Assembly (NCBI RefSeq): GCF_040412425.1
Contig: NC_089749.1
Span: forward strand, 35,334,570-35,398,569
Direction of reading: 5' to 3'
From: Macrobrachium rosenbergii
Taxonomy: Eukaryota; Arthropoda; Malacostraca; Decapoda; Palaemonidae
Length of the DNA stretch: 64,000 bases
Positions 36,063 through 47,068 of the stretch are shown piece by piece. The notes below the pieces were generated by a model. That model ran no database searches, was not told the DNA's origin, and worked only from the letters and a program-made list of their open reading frames with translations. Numbering within the stretch: position 1 is the stretch's first letter; every line of letters starts with the position of its first letter. The position numbers were made by a program, and so were the translations under genes.

Positions 36063-38283
36063 ATTATTTAAACTAGAAGAGCATTAATTTTTGATATTTC
36101 ACACAAAACATTGGGTGCTTTATATATTTGAGATAACTGTAAAGTTTCTTTTCTGTGAGTTTTCCTCAAGGTTTATTACCAGTTATAAATTCCTTTTTTG
36201 TCATTTTAATTGCCCAATTGAAGTTCCATATGAATTACTACATTCCATTAGTAAATAAACTCTTAGAATTTTTAGGCAGCATTTACCACACAGGAATTCC
36301 TGCACTATAATAATAAAGACATTTAATGGCTTATGATAATAATCCATAGCCCCCACGTACTTATAGATCTATCAATGCATCTTTTACATTCCTGGTAATT
36401 TGTTCATAAAATGTTTAAATTTATGTTCCTAATTATTTAAATTTTTTAAGGAAGGTAATGATGATTCCTTTTATGCTGAAGATGAAGTCATTACCTATTA
36501 CTATTGTATTAACTTAGTTAGGTATCAGTCTTCACTTTTGCCTATGGACATACAAATGGCGGCATGGCTTGTACCAAAGACTGTTTTGAAAACAACGAGT
36601 CAAAGGCCAATATGCAATGGCCATCTTTTTGAGGTTACTAAAGAAGAGACAAACCAAAGTAGATATCTCACTTGTACCCTCATGCTATCACAGTTTCTCC
36701 TTTTGATTCTAAATAATAAACTGACGTGTACTCTGGCAAACTCAGGAATATCAAGTTCCAAATGTCTGTAGAGAGAGGGTTTCAGTTAAAACTCAAAAGA
36801 TGATTTCAACGCACCAAGAATTTGTCCATTTTATCTTTGAAGAGAATACATCTTTGTTAATGAAAAAAACTTTTTTCCAGAATGCTTGATATTTTTTTAT
36901 ATTTGGGAAATGGTGCTGTAGTTACAGTTGTGATCCTATGGAGAGGATTCATAAAGGTAAAAATATGTAATAATCTGGTCACATATATAGTCTGTGCAAT
37001 AGCTGTTTTTAGTGGTTCTCTTCTTTATGTTTGACTCCATAATTCATTGCTGGAGGTGCTGCACATATGATCTCTGGTTTCAGTAACATAAAAATCATGT
37101 TTTGTTATTCTGTTCAGCACAAAGATGTAATATTTTTATATATTAAGAGATATGAATCTTAATTTGTAGTTTTTAAAGGTCATTATTTTACTGCATGGAT
37201 ATTGCTGAAATGTTTTCCATGCCTTGAGATTAAAAATTATATATATAAAAATAAATCTATGTATAAAAAATAGTACAGTATTTGATGTTTCAAAGATCAA
37301 GAGCTATTTTTATAAATATTGTATTGTCTTGTATTGTCTGATAGCACTATTATTTTTTGTTTATTGGTACTGAACCCACAGTGATCAAAAATCAATAGCA
37401 AGAATATTATAGTGCTATCACTGAAATACATCAGTGAAAATTTTTCTTAATGCCACAACTAAATTTTGGGGGGAGGCTTATTGAAAAAGATGCTAGTTTT
37501 TGGTCCATTTAGATTAGTTGCATCTAATTTCCCAAAAGTTATTTGCTAGACAATAAAATCCCATAACAGACCTCAAAGGCAAGACTATTTTTGTTTGTTC
37601 ACTGTCAAAAAAAGTTAAAAAGTAAAAAAAAAAATTAAGTTACAGTGCCAATCAGGAAATGCTGGTATATGATTTATAATTTATCTTGAATTGTACCTAG
37701 TACTCATGTATGTAAAGATGTATGCAAGTTTGTATAAATAGTTTTAGGAGTGATGAGAAAATCTTTTGTTATAGTGAGAGTTACTGGTCTTTTATGTAAA
37801 AAGTACAGTAACTATTAATTTTATTTTTCTCTTTTTGTGCCAAGGGAACAATGAAGTATTTTGCAGCAATGCCTCCACTGACACAGAAACACAGATTTAG
37901 ACTATGAATCTTTAACATATCTATATAAATCTATATATATATATATATGCAGTATATATATAAATATTTCAAGCCTCTTCTAGTATGCTAAGCACTGTAA
38001 GTAGAATATGTAATGTTTAAAATATATTGTATGATATTTTTGATGATTAGCATTATGTTGAGGCCCAGAGATAATTATTGTAAAATGGACGTGAACCCTT
38101 TATTGTGGATGGGAATCAAAGTTTTAAGATACATTACAATCCCTCTCGCTAGAAGGACTAATACTGCTTTACTGTATTATAAAGGATTTAGTCCTGTTCC
38201 CTATTCTCTTGTTGTTTTCTCACATATGTAACTTAAAATAGAGCTTTATCATGTTTAATAAAATATTATGAAAATTTTGTTGT
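36063..38283 (+). other. Probable 3' UTR of the SLP gene
   Basis: The stretch after the TAG is AT-rich, without convincing ORFs, long microsatellites or recognisable transposons. AATAAA poly(A) signals occur at 36254 (weak context) and 38257-38262. An end near 38.28 kb is inferred; the true site could be any of the signals. Confidence 0.45.
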
Positions 38284-39400
38284 ATTATAAGTTCTTCAAA
38301 AAATGCCCTTTTCAAAAGATGTTCTAATCTGGTGTGAAACTAACATAGTTTAGTTTAGATTTACTTGAGAATTACTACTATATGAACCAAGATATTTTTT
38401 ACCCAAATTCCTACAAGAAATGGAGGAGGACAGGTCAACTACACAAAGTTAAATCCTGCTCAGTGCTGTTGTCCTAAGTGTCACTGTGCTTATTATACCA
38501 GTCATATGAGAAAAGGAAGCAAATTTTAAGTGATTGTAGTGGTTCACAGAAACATACCATTAAAACTATCCCTTACAGTACATTGTATATAATCATCCAA
38601 GAGGAATGTCATGAGTAAAAAAAAAAAGTGGGGGTTAAAGTAAGTATTTATGTGATAAAAGTTAGCCTTAATTGCAGACCATAATAATCTTGTCAAGTTA
38701 ATCTAACCTGTAATAGGATAACTGATAGCTAATAATATGCTGTTATTCACCATTCATGGAAGGAAGTAGAAGCATAACTAGCCAAAAGCTAAAGGTGCTT
38801 ATACCTTTTGAGGAAGACCAACAGTATGGAGGATCTTCATGGAAAACCTAGATCCTGCATTCATGTGTTGTTTTAATTACTTCCTGGCATACTACATCAG
38901 GTTATTTTGGTTTTACTTGCGTGTTATTGATTTACAAGAAAGCAAGCTCCGTTGTCAAATCTTCTAAGATCTTGTAAGCCAGAATTGTTGTTAAGTAAAA
39001 TCTTGAGCTGCTTCTCTGTTTAAACAATTTCTGAGTGTTAATTTTTTATGTCATGAAGGTGGACCTTAGCAAAATAGGTATATGCCAATCAAACCAATCA
39101 CATCATTGCTATGTAATTAATTTTCTATTCATAAAAGAATCGTATGAGAAATGAATTGCCTAAGTGTCTACCCTACAGGGTGGTAAATATCCATCATCAT
39201 CTCGGGTATAGTTGTGCTAAGCATAAAGAATTCCAATAAAACCAATTTGTTGAGGAAAATACACTAAATGAGTTAGAATGAAATGAAAAAAATTTCTTAT
39301 AGACAAGTGATTGAAACATTAGGTAATATATATGTATAGAGAATAACTAAAAGCAACAAAAATGTTGCAAGTGTGCCAGATGGGGATGAGGTCTCCTACC
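38284..39400. other. Intergenic stretch, nothing recognised
   Basis: AT-rich sequence between the likely poly(A) site and the first DIRS relic. No ORF, simple-repeat array or terminal repeat was noticed. Confidence 0.4.
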
Positions 39401-39419
39401 TAAGACATTAAACTCCTCC

Positions 39420-41212
39420 AGTAAAAGCTCATGTCCTGAACCTTGGAGGTCATGGAAGAAATTGAAAGTGGAATTTTGTCTGATCAAACTGACTTTGACA
39501 AGGCTCAAATGCTTGAAACGGAGGTGAGATCAAAAATGGAAAAGAGAGAATTACAGAGGTAACTGACTGCTCCCCAAATTTCACAGCAACTTAATTGTTC
39601 AGAAAACTGTAGGGTGATAAAGCTCTGTCTTCAATCTAGGCATAAAAGGGCACTAAAGACTATTTGCATGATCCGGTGCACCTGAATTTCAAGAAGTTTT
39701 TTCCTTGATATGTAAGATGTCTTAATTCAAAGCCCTGCAATAGATTGCCCATCACCCCAAAATATTTTCATTAGTTTCATGCACCAGCAATAATGTGGGC
39801 ACACACAAACTGGATTAGCTTGAGAAGATACATTGATGAATGACTAGTATTGGCAGGTATCCCAGCAATCCTTTGTCGTCGCCTGCAAAAGCTCCTTCAG
39901 TTTAAGCCAGAACCCCATTTTGCAGGCCGACTGGGAGAAATCTCACAGAATTAACTCTAAGGGCTATCTATTTCAGCTGGATACCAACACAGTGGAAGCA
40001 TTAATTCAAACAATAAGAGACAGAAGCTGAACATTTTTTTTTTTTTTGCAATTTTGTAGTTTGTCCAGCAGGTCAACAAAGATTTTTCATTATTCATGTT
40101 ATCTCTTTGGAAAAAATTATTCTTTACAGTAGTAAATTCAGTTTGTAAATTGCAGTTGTAATTTGGAGCTTTAGAAGATTTGGTCCACTGTATTATTGCC
40201 AAATATTTCTCAGTTTTTATCACACAGAAAGTGATAGCATGTCTACAACTTGAGAAGAAAAGTTTGCCTCTTTTCAGATGTCTCCATAAAGGATTAGGGA
40301 GCTCATTGTTATTTGATTTTCAGGCATATAGCCTAATGGGACAAAGGCTAACACATAAAGTACAGTATTTGGAATTCAAAGAATTTTTCAAGCCCTGAAG
40401 GCTTTAGAGCAGCATGTGTCGAACAGGATGGTTAGGCATAATGTCCAGTACCACAGTGTCAGTTGCTTACCTAAAGCAGCAAATAGCCATAAAATCAGAG
40501 AGCCTATGTCATCTGAGGTAAATGTATGCTCATATGCACTGAGGAAAGTGAAGTCAATATTGTTCCAAGGCATGAGCCCAGGAAACACTATGCTTTAACG
40601 GGCAGCCACACCAGGTTACATCAGTTTCTGCTCTAATAGTGGTCAATCAACCCCAGCACATAAAAGTCACCGGATGATTATAGGGATTCTTAAATTTGTA
40701 TTGGCTCGTCACTGGCACCAGCACGTTACCCATATACTGCTCAGTCCTACCAGACCTGACATCCCGGAAGGGATGTGCATTCGGCCCCTCTATGGTTAAC
40801 TCAGGAGTGATATTTGGATCTCTCATTCTTCTGGTAGGTAGATCTACAAAACCCCCAGCAAGAGAACCCTTTGAAGATGACTGCATTTCCACTGTTTTAA
40901 TCAAAACCTAGGAATGCTTGATCATGCCTGGAAGATATTTAACAAGAACTTGGAAAGGAAAGGATTTTCTGACAGGACAGTTAAAGCAACTGCTAGATCA
41001 CATATGAATTTCTTAGCACAGAAGGTCTACTTCCAACATAACATATCTTGTCCAAGGGAAAACAAAGAAATTGTCAGAATCATTCATTAGAGTGTTCTTT
41101 TCCAGGTTTATCACACAAAGGTTGAATTATCAAACTTAAGGTCTAAAATGTTTGTTCAAAAAAGTTTAGTATGAGAACTATATGAACCTAAGAAAAATGA
41201 TATTTTTATAAC
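39420..41212 (+). pseudogene. DIRS-like retrotransposon relic, left part (RT, RNase H, recombinase start)
   Basis: In one + frame, 39760-39855 reads YFH, stop, FHAPAIMWAHTNWISLRRYI, then DE, stop, LVLA. This matches the DIRS reverse-transcriptase block ending in YxDDWLVLA, with the second catalytic Asp changed to Glu (YIDE at 39829-39840) and Trp to a stop. At 40365-40600, blocks like QALKALEQHVSNRMV and TTVSVAYL fit the RNase H domain of the same family. At 40920-41100, WKIFNKNLERKGFSDRTVKA resembles the start of a tyrosine-recombinase domain. Frameshifts are frequent. It is cut at 41.21 kb by the minus-strand DIRS element and seems to continue at 59.41 kb. Confidence 0.5.
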
Positions 41213-41408
41213 TCTAAGTTTCATATATACTTACCAAGTAATTACATGACTATAGTTTTTAACTCGCACGGCTGTTTTTTATTTAAAAAATCTCGGTAGT
41301 AGCGCTTCGACAGTTTTGTGTACGTGACAGGCCCCGCCCACTAACGGGAGTAGTGGGAATGACTTAGCAGAAAACCTCTTTCTGTTTGTGCCCTTGTATC
41401 CATGAGAG
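41213..41408. repeat. DIRS inverted terminal repeat, left (element 3' end)
   Basis: The sequence starting TTTCATATATACTTACCAAG matches the reverse complement of 59222-59412 block by block: AAGTAATTACAT, CTATAGTTT, TTTTATTTAAAAAAT, AGCGCTTC and GTGACAGGCCCCGCC. Confidence 0.88.
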
Positions 41409-41429
41409 GGAAGGAGGGCGAGCTTTGAT

Positions 41430-41530
41430 TCTGTAATTGCTTAGTAAGTATATATGAAACTTAATTTTATTATGAAAATATGATTTTCATATAAGTGACT
41501 TACCAAGCAAGTATTTAGCCGAATCCCACA
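41430..41530. repeat. DIRS internal complementary region (ICR)
   Basis: The first half (TGTAATTGCTTAGTAAGTAT then ATATGAAACTTA) is the reverse complement of the extreme left end. The second half (TTTTCATATAAGTGACTTAC then CAAGCAAGTATTTAGC) resembles the reverse complement of the outer right end. A region next to the 3' repeat that is complementary to both termini is the diagnostic ICR of DIRS elements, used to close the circular replication intermediate. Confidence 0.75.
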
Positions 41531-42050
41531 TTGAATGGAGGTAGGATACATGGACATACTCTATTCCAAAACATTAAGGCAAGGTAAGGCATGGTAATGA
41601 CTTTGAAACAGAAAAAGTTGCTAGCATTGAAACAATGCTTGTCATTTCCTTCCCTGGTAAGAGAGCTAATGCAAGTGAATACCGCCTCTGGTTGGTGCTC
41701 ATCTTAACCTGTAGTGGTGTAGCGGTTGAGCTGTGGGTCACCTCTACTTAAGTAGGAGCCTTGCAGCTGAGGATCGCTGACAAAGCATACACAATTGCTC
41801 TTGCCCTGGGCGCAGTACCAATATAAAAAACAACCAGACAATGCTGTCACCTACACTGAAAACACCACAATCCATCCACTCAGACTGGTGGGTACTACAG
41901 GTACATTGTACCCCCTGGCTCTCAAAAACTCGACATCTTACTTCAAGGCAAAGAGATAGTAGGAGAAAGAGAGATTCCTATGCTTCCTCCCCTAATACCA
42001 AACACTGTTTCAACTTCTTTCAAATAGTGAGACACGAAGATTGGTTCGCA
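41531..42050. other. DIRS 3' non-coding stretch
   Basis: Between the ICR and the recombinase there is no convincing coding sequence. A TAGTGGTGTAGCGGTTGAGC motif near 41710 resembles a pol III A box, but no B box follows. Confidence 0.5.
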
Positions 42051-42059
42051 CTTCAGTAG

Positions 42060-42830
42060 GCCTACTCTAGAGTGGAAGTGAGGGACATATTGTGTCTGAA
42101 AGCTAATGAGGTAGAGACTGCCCTGACATCATGAGCTTTCACTTTAAAAGTAGGCAAAGTTCTTCCTGAATCTGAGAGTGCACCTCATAAATTAAGTCTT
42201 TCATGAAGGAGGACAATGCATTTTTAGTCAGAGCATGAGACGGGTTCTTGACAGAGCACCAGAAGTTACTGGATGGTCCTCTGATCTGCTCGGTCCTGCT
42301 CAGGTAATACCTTAAAGCTCTAGCAGGACAAAGGAGCCAAGGTGTCTGTTAAGTTCTTAATGGAGAAAGAATGGGGCCAGGGCTTGGACAAGTCCTTGTT
42401 CTTGGCTAAAAATCCAAGGGTATAGTAGCAAACTGCGTCTCCTTCTTTGAAAAAACCTACCCTTTAATCGATGGCTTGGATCTCGTTAATATGTTAGCAG
42501 TAGCCAAGGCCACGAGGAAGAGATTGTTCTGGGTAAGATTTCTCCGAGAAGAAGAATGCAGGGTTTCAAAAGAGGGACCTGTCAGCCACTTCAACACTAC
42601 GTCCAGGTCCCAGGAGACCGGATCTTCCTTTCTTTGCTTGGATGTATCAAAGGACTTGATGAGGTTTGATGAAAGATCCATGACCCGTGTTTAAACACTG
42701 AGCTAAGCACAGCTTGATACCCCTTAATGGTGGAGAGATTCCTAGATCTCCTTGGATAAAGTAGGAGATCTGCAATTTGGGCCACAGGGGTCTCAGAAGA
42801 AGAGACATTAAGTCTGAGACACCAGTTTCG
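42060..42830 (-). pseudogene. DIRS tyrosine recombinase (broken)
   Basis: In minus frames, 42830-42460 reads RSRNLSTIKGYQAVLSSVFK, then DPVSWDLDVVLKWLTGPSFE and NNLFLVALATAN. This is the N-terminal core-binding domain and the start of the catalytic domain of DIRS recombinases. Farther on, 42330-42060 gives RALRYYLSRTEQIRG, NALSSFMKDLI and, at about 42136-42119, AHDVRA, which supplies the His-x-x-Arg catalytic box. It is followed by STSLAFRHNMSLTSTLE. Frameshifts separate the blocks, and a catalytic Tyr could not be assigned with confidence. Recombinases of this family join the circular cDNA to the chromosome. Confidence 0.82.
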
Positions 42831-43069
42831 GAAAATCGTCTCTTAGCCTGGTAGACGCAGCTGGGAAATTGATGCCTGCATCTTGCAACAGCCTCTGCAG
42901 CACGTCTTGAAAACCCTTTTGCTCTGACAAGCTTCCGAATGGTTTGAAGCCTGTCAGGGCAAGAGCGGACAACCTTGGTAGTATCTCTTGAAGTGAGGTT
43001 GTCTGAGTAGACATGGTTTTTGGGAAAGGAGTCTTGGAAAGTTCATCCACAACTGTAGCGGGTCCTGGA

Positions 43070-43670
43070 ATCATTCTTTCATGGGCCAGAACGGGCTATG
43101 AGAGTCATCGTAATGTTTCGATGAGCCCAAGGCTTGTTCAGCACTTACCTGATCATGTTGAAGGGCAAAGGTCCAAGTTGGACCAATCTTGCAGCATAGC
43201 ATCTGTTGCCATGCTATAGGGTCCGGGGCTGGAAAACAAAAGAGAAGAAGGCGATGGTTCCTTGAGGAGGCAAATAGTATGTCCAATGTCGGCCTCCCCC
43301 ATAGTTTCCACAGATTCCAACAGACCAGGGGATCCAAGGTCCAATTGATGGGGAGGACCTGCTTTTGACGGCTCATTTAGTTTGCCCTGAGAAATAGAGT
43401 GATTAGACTCACTCGATTTAATCTGCCCACAGCAGAAGGTCTCTTGCTGTCTGGCAGAGAGAAAATAAGTGAGTGCTGCCTCGCTTTCATATGTACGTTA
43501 GAGCTGTGGTACTGTCTGAATAGACTACCACAGTCTTCTTGTGAACTATAATCAAGAAGCACTGAAGCCCTTTGTGAATTGCTTAATGCTTTCTGACAAT
43601 GATGTGAAGGTTCTGTTCCTCCAGCGACCATGTCCCAGAAACTTACCAGTTCCCCAAGAGGACTCCCCAA
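43070..43670 (-). pseudogene. DIRS RNase H / connector region (broken)
   Basis: Minus frames give VLPINWTLDPLVCWNLWKLW and PTLDILFASSRNHRLLLFCF, then PDPIAWQ and SPFWPMKEWFQD-like blocks. They match the region between RNase H and recombinase in DIRS elements (EWSLHPxVF..VDLFAT..N..L....PDPxA..DA, then APxWPxxEWF). The upstream part (43670-43400) has RNase H-like spacing but many substitutions. At least three frames are used. Confidence 0.75.
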
Positions 43671-44049
43671 CCTAGAAACAAGGTATCTGAATAGAATCCT
43701 AGGTCTGGGTTCAGAGGATGAAGGGCTCTCCTTCCGAAAGAATTTGTTTGGACCACCACCATTGCCGGTCCGACTTGATCTCCAGGTTTATGGGAAACAC
43801 TTAGGTGTCTGGCTGTGTTTCCCTGTCTCAGTTGGCCTTGAGGTAGAATTGCAAAACTCTCACATGAAGTTTGCCTACCTTGAGAAATGTCTTGATGGAC
43901 GACAGTCCCCAGTAGGCTCATCCACTGATGGGCCGGGCAAGACAAAAGGGCTAGAAACTTGTGGACCATCTGAAGGCAGCTGGCAATTCTCTTGGCAGAC
44001 GGAAAAGCCCAAAAAGTCTGAGAGTTGAGACTCATCCTCAAGAAAAGGA

Positions 44050-44840
44050 TCTCTTATGATGGGGCCAACTAGGATTTCTGAAGATTGATGATAAATCCCA
44101 GCTCCTGAGTGAGGAAATGTTCGAGTCCTTCATGCACTTTTCCCTTGAAGGGGATCGAAGAGGTCAGTTGTCCAGATATAGACTGACATTCATACCTATT
44201 AAATGAAATCATTGCTAGAGGAGCGAGGACTCGAGCGAACACTTGAGGTGCCATAGAAAGGCCGAAGCATAGAGCCCCAAAACTGAAAGATTTAGCTGGC
44301 ACCAGGTGCTCGAGCGGCACCGGGTACTCCGAGAGGAGACAGGTGTTTAGACGCTGATGGGACAACTGAGAGAGTGTCCTGGAGTACAAACCTTAGCTAC
44401 TTCCTGGAGTCCGGATGGATGGGGATGTGGAAGTATGAGTCCTGCATATCCAAAGTTATCATCCAACCACCCTGGTGAATGGATGAAAGAACTGAGTGGT
44501 TTGTCTCCATCTTGAACTTCGTCTTCTGGACAAAGAGATTGAGGGTACTTACGTTGAGGACTGGTATCCAACCCCCGATGATTTGTGGACCACAAACAGG
44601 TGGTTGTAGAACCCCTCTGAGTTGATGTCTTCGACTTCTATGGCTCCCTTTCCAAGGAGAAAGGAGACCTCCTCCAAAAGGGCCAAATGTATCTCCGAGC
44701 CTCTTGAGTAGGCCGTAAAAATGATGGGAGAAATGACTAAAGGTGGGGGCTCTCCATGAATGGAATGGAGTAGCCCTTCCTCAGAACCTTGACAATCCAC
44801 TGTTCTGTACCTCTGATACTCCACTTCTCCCAAAACTCGA
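44050..44840 (-). pseudogene. DIRS reverse transcriptase (dead active site)
   Basis: Blocks in order on the minus strand are: EEVSFLLGKGAIEVEDINSE, then GFYNHLFVVHKSSG; a frame-shifted PHPSGLQEVAK-type block; SFSFGALCFGLSMAPQVFAR, then VLAPLA; and QELGFIINLQKS. These are the DIRS RT fingers, palm and thumb. The catalytic YxDD box reads YLDN at 44178-44167 followed by a stop codon, so the enzyme cannot work. Copying of the RNA template would have been its job. Confidence 0.85.
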
Positions 44841-45580
44841 GAAGTCTGGCTCCCACTTGTGCACAGAGGACTTCTTTCTCATTTCTTGGGCAAGACTTGA
44901 ACTCCTCTTGATAGTTCTGGTCGAGAAAAGAACACTGGAGCAGGTACTAGACTGTGACTTGGGCTTACTCCCACGAAAGAGATGTTGCTGGAGAGGAGAG
45001 ACTGTCTTAGGAACAAATGCAGACGAATCCTTGGAGCGTTTGGAAGAATGAGCCAGAAAATCCTAAGTCAACTTCTTTAGGAGGTCTGACTCCTGGGTTT
45101 GAGTGACCCCTTTAGTGGAAAAGGAGCACCATAATTTTCTTTTCTTCTAAAACCCAAAAGAGAATAGAGCCACCAGCTCAAGAGAGCCATCCCTGATGGT
45201 TTTGTGCATGAGAAAGGACTCCTAGCCAGTCCGAGGCAAAGTCTTCAACTAAATCATTGCAATCTTCTTGGCTAGCGCTCCCAACGTCCAGTAAAAAAAA
45301 CTTCAAACTTCAAACACCTCGCAGAGGTCTTGAAAAGGTGGTCAAGTTCTGCTGGTGACAACAGTTTTCGAAGGCAAAAACGCAGAGTGTTGGGAAGAAG
45401 GAGCTTCCCCGATGGCGTAGGAAAGATACCTCCTATGGACTAAGCACAAGGGAAGAAAGGTGAAGGAAGCGTTACCTTGAGTGACTCCTTTAGTGGAAAA
45501 GGAGCATCATAATTTTCTTTTCTTCTAAAACCCTAAAGAGAATAGAGCCACCAGCTCAAGAGAGCCATCCCTGATGGTTT
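44840..45580 (-). other. DIRS gag-like 3' part with internal tandem duplication
   Basis: There is no intact ORF. The region lies directly upstream of RT in element sense and contains the duplicated unit described separately. A role as the gag C-terminus is inferred from position only. Confidence 0.45.
45100..45580 (+). repeat. Tandem duplication in DIRS, about 378-bp unit, second copy split
   Basis: Copy 1 begins TTGAGTGACCCCTTTAGTGG at about 45100. Copy 2 begins TTGAGTGACTCCTTTAGTGG at about 45478, runs to 45580, is broken by Gypsy-1 and resumes at 51441-51596. The copies differ at scattered bases. Confidence 0.88.
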
Positions 45581-46740
45581 AAGAGGTGCTAAATAATGAG
45601 CAGGAGAAAAGTTACTGCTACTTTATTCAGGACGCAGGCCATTTATATAGCGGTGGACTGATGTCACACAGAGCAATACAATAGAATCTTGGTGACCTGA
45701 GGTCAATTACTCTTGACAATAATTACAATGGGTAAATACAAGTTGAGTTAAAAGAAAATGGACAATGGATGATCTAACATTCTAATATATGTGCAAAAGA
45801 GACATATACAAAATAAGTTGGTAACAGGTACAAATTTACATAGATAAGCGTGGTTGATTCAGCATGGCAGATCCTGCTTGAACCACTCCTGTAGGAGTGG
45901 TATAGAAAACAGGTTGTTCGTCATAGAATTATTATTATTAAAGTAGTTTAACCAGACCACTGAGCTGACTTTCAGCTCTCATAGGGCTGGCCCGAAGGAT
46001 TTGATTAAAATACTAGGTCTAGGCCTGAAGTCAAGCGCTAGGACCCAATAGATCATCCAATACTAAGATGAATGAATTAAAATGAAATTAAAAACTGCAC
46101 ATAGGCACATGCTCTCATACAATAAATACATTTACTCAGACTTCCTTACATACATACTAAAACGGTATATTAAAATTCAGAATATAAATTAAACAAAATT
46201 TTAAAAATTCTTTTTTGTAAAATTCAAATGTTAAAAGGATTTTCATATTTTTATTATTTACTTATTTTTATATTTTTATATTTTGTTAATTAAATTACAG
46301 TTTTTCAAGAACATCAAAATTGGAATGATTGAAAATGTGAAAGATTCTGACAAAATTTCTTTCACTGTCCTATTCCCAAAAGTAGACATTCGTTGTCGGT
46401 CATACTTTGGACATTCACGTAATACATGTCTGACTGTTATTAATACTCTGCATTCTGAGCACTCGGGAGCCGGGCCATGTGGGCTGCTCATTAAGTGCCC
46501 ATGTGTCAGACGAGTATGGCCTATTCTGAGGCGTGTTAAAATTACTTGTGCGTGCCTCTCTCTCTGATATGATGAACTCCATTTTTTAACATTAGGTTTT
46601 AATTCTTTCAGTTTATTACTTTCAGGTTCTTCATCCCATATATGTTGCCATTTATTTATGATACCCATTTTTATGTGAGTTACATAATCTGTAACAGGGA
46701 TATTCACATTTGATCTTGTCATGTTCGCGGGGACTCTACA
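45581..46740 (-). repeat. Gypsy-1 3' LTR, split by a LINE
   Basis: 45581-45928 matches the 5' LTR; the final CGCGGGGACTCTACA is displaced to about 46726-46740 by inserted LINE sequence. The two LTRs differ at more than ten scattered bases, so the insertion is not recent. Confidence 0.88.
45929..46725 (-). mobile_element. 5'-truncated I-clade LINE inserted in the LTR
   Basis: In minus sense, 46710-46276 encodes the C-terminal end of an I-type ORF2: HIKMGIINKWQHIWDEE, QVILTRLRIGHTRLTHGHLM, and a CxxC-H-C knuckle CSECRVLITVRHVLRECPKY, ending NLINKI and a stop. A non-coding tail follows and closes with TAATAATAATAAT against the LTR, the (TAA)n tail typical of I elements. The 3' part (about 46030-45945) contains TTTAACCAGACCACTGAGCT when read on the + strand, which I recall from an abundant decapod repeat. 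Truncation upstream of this point is the usual result of incomplete reverse transcription. Confidence 0.87.
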
Positions 46741-46774
46741 AATACTCCCCCCACAAGACGTGGGTAACGTCTGA

Positions 46775-47068
46775 TTAGTCCAGGTATCTGCTGGGACGTC
46801 GGAGAGTGCTGCGGCTCCGCAAAGTGAGCTGGGGGTTGCGGTGTGAGTGGGAGTGGCTGGCTGTGGGTGTAGCTGGTTGCTTTCGGGGATGGCCCTTTGT
46901 CTGTCTTTTGAGGTGGCCCGGCTGTGGAGGCAATGGCTCTCGAGGAGGGCGCTGCGTGGTGCCATCTGCTGTTTCCTCCAGGAGGGCGGGCTTGAGGTGG
47001 TCAATCGACACCCAGTCATTCTTCCCGTGCAGGGCGAGGCGGAAGGCTTTGTTGTTCCTCTCACGCAT
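46775..47068 (-). pseudogene. Gypsy-1 pol C-terminus (integrase tail)
   Basis: The frame NNKAFRLALHGKNDWVSIDH then LKPALLEE is the integrase C-terminal chromatin/SH3-like tail (typical VSIDRLKPA). It is offset by one frame from the upstream integrase, which ends early at 47061. Confidence 0.75.

Noticed and set aside
41700..41830. A second tRNA-derived SINE inside the DIRS 3' region
   Set aside because: Only an A-box-like motif is present; no B box or tail was found.
46741..47060. An envelope gene that would make Gypsy-1 an errantivirus-type element
   Set aside because: Only about 300 bases lie between integrase and the 3' LTR, all explained by the integrase tail and PPT.
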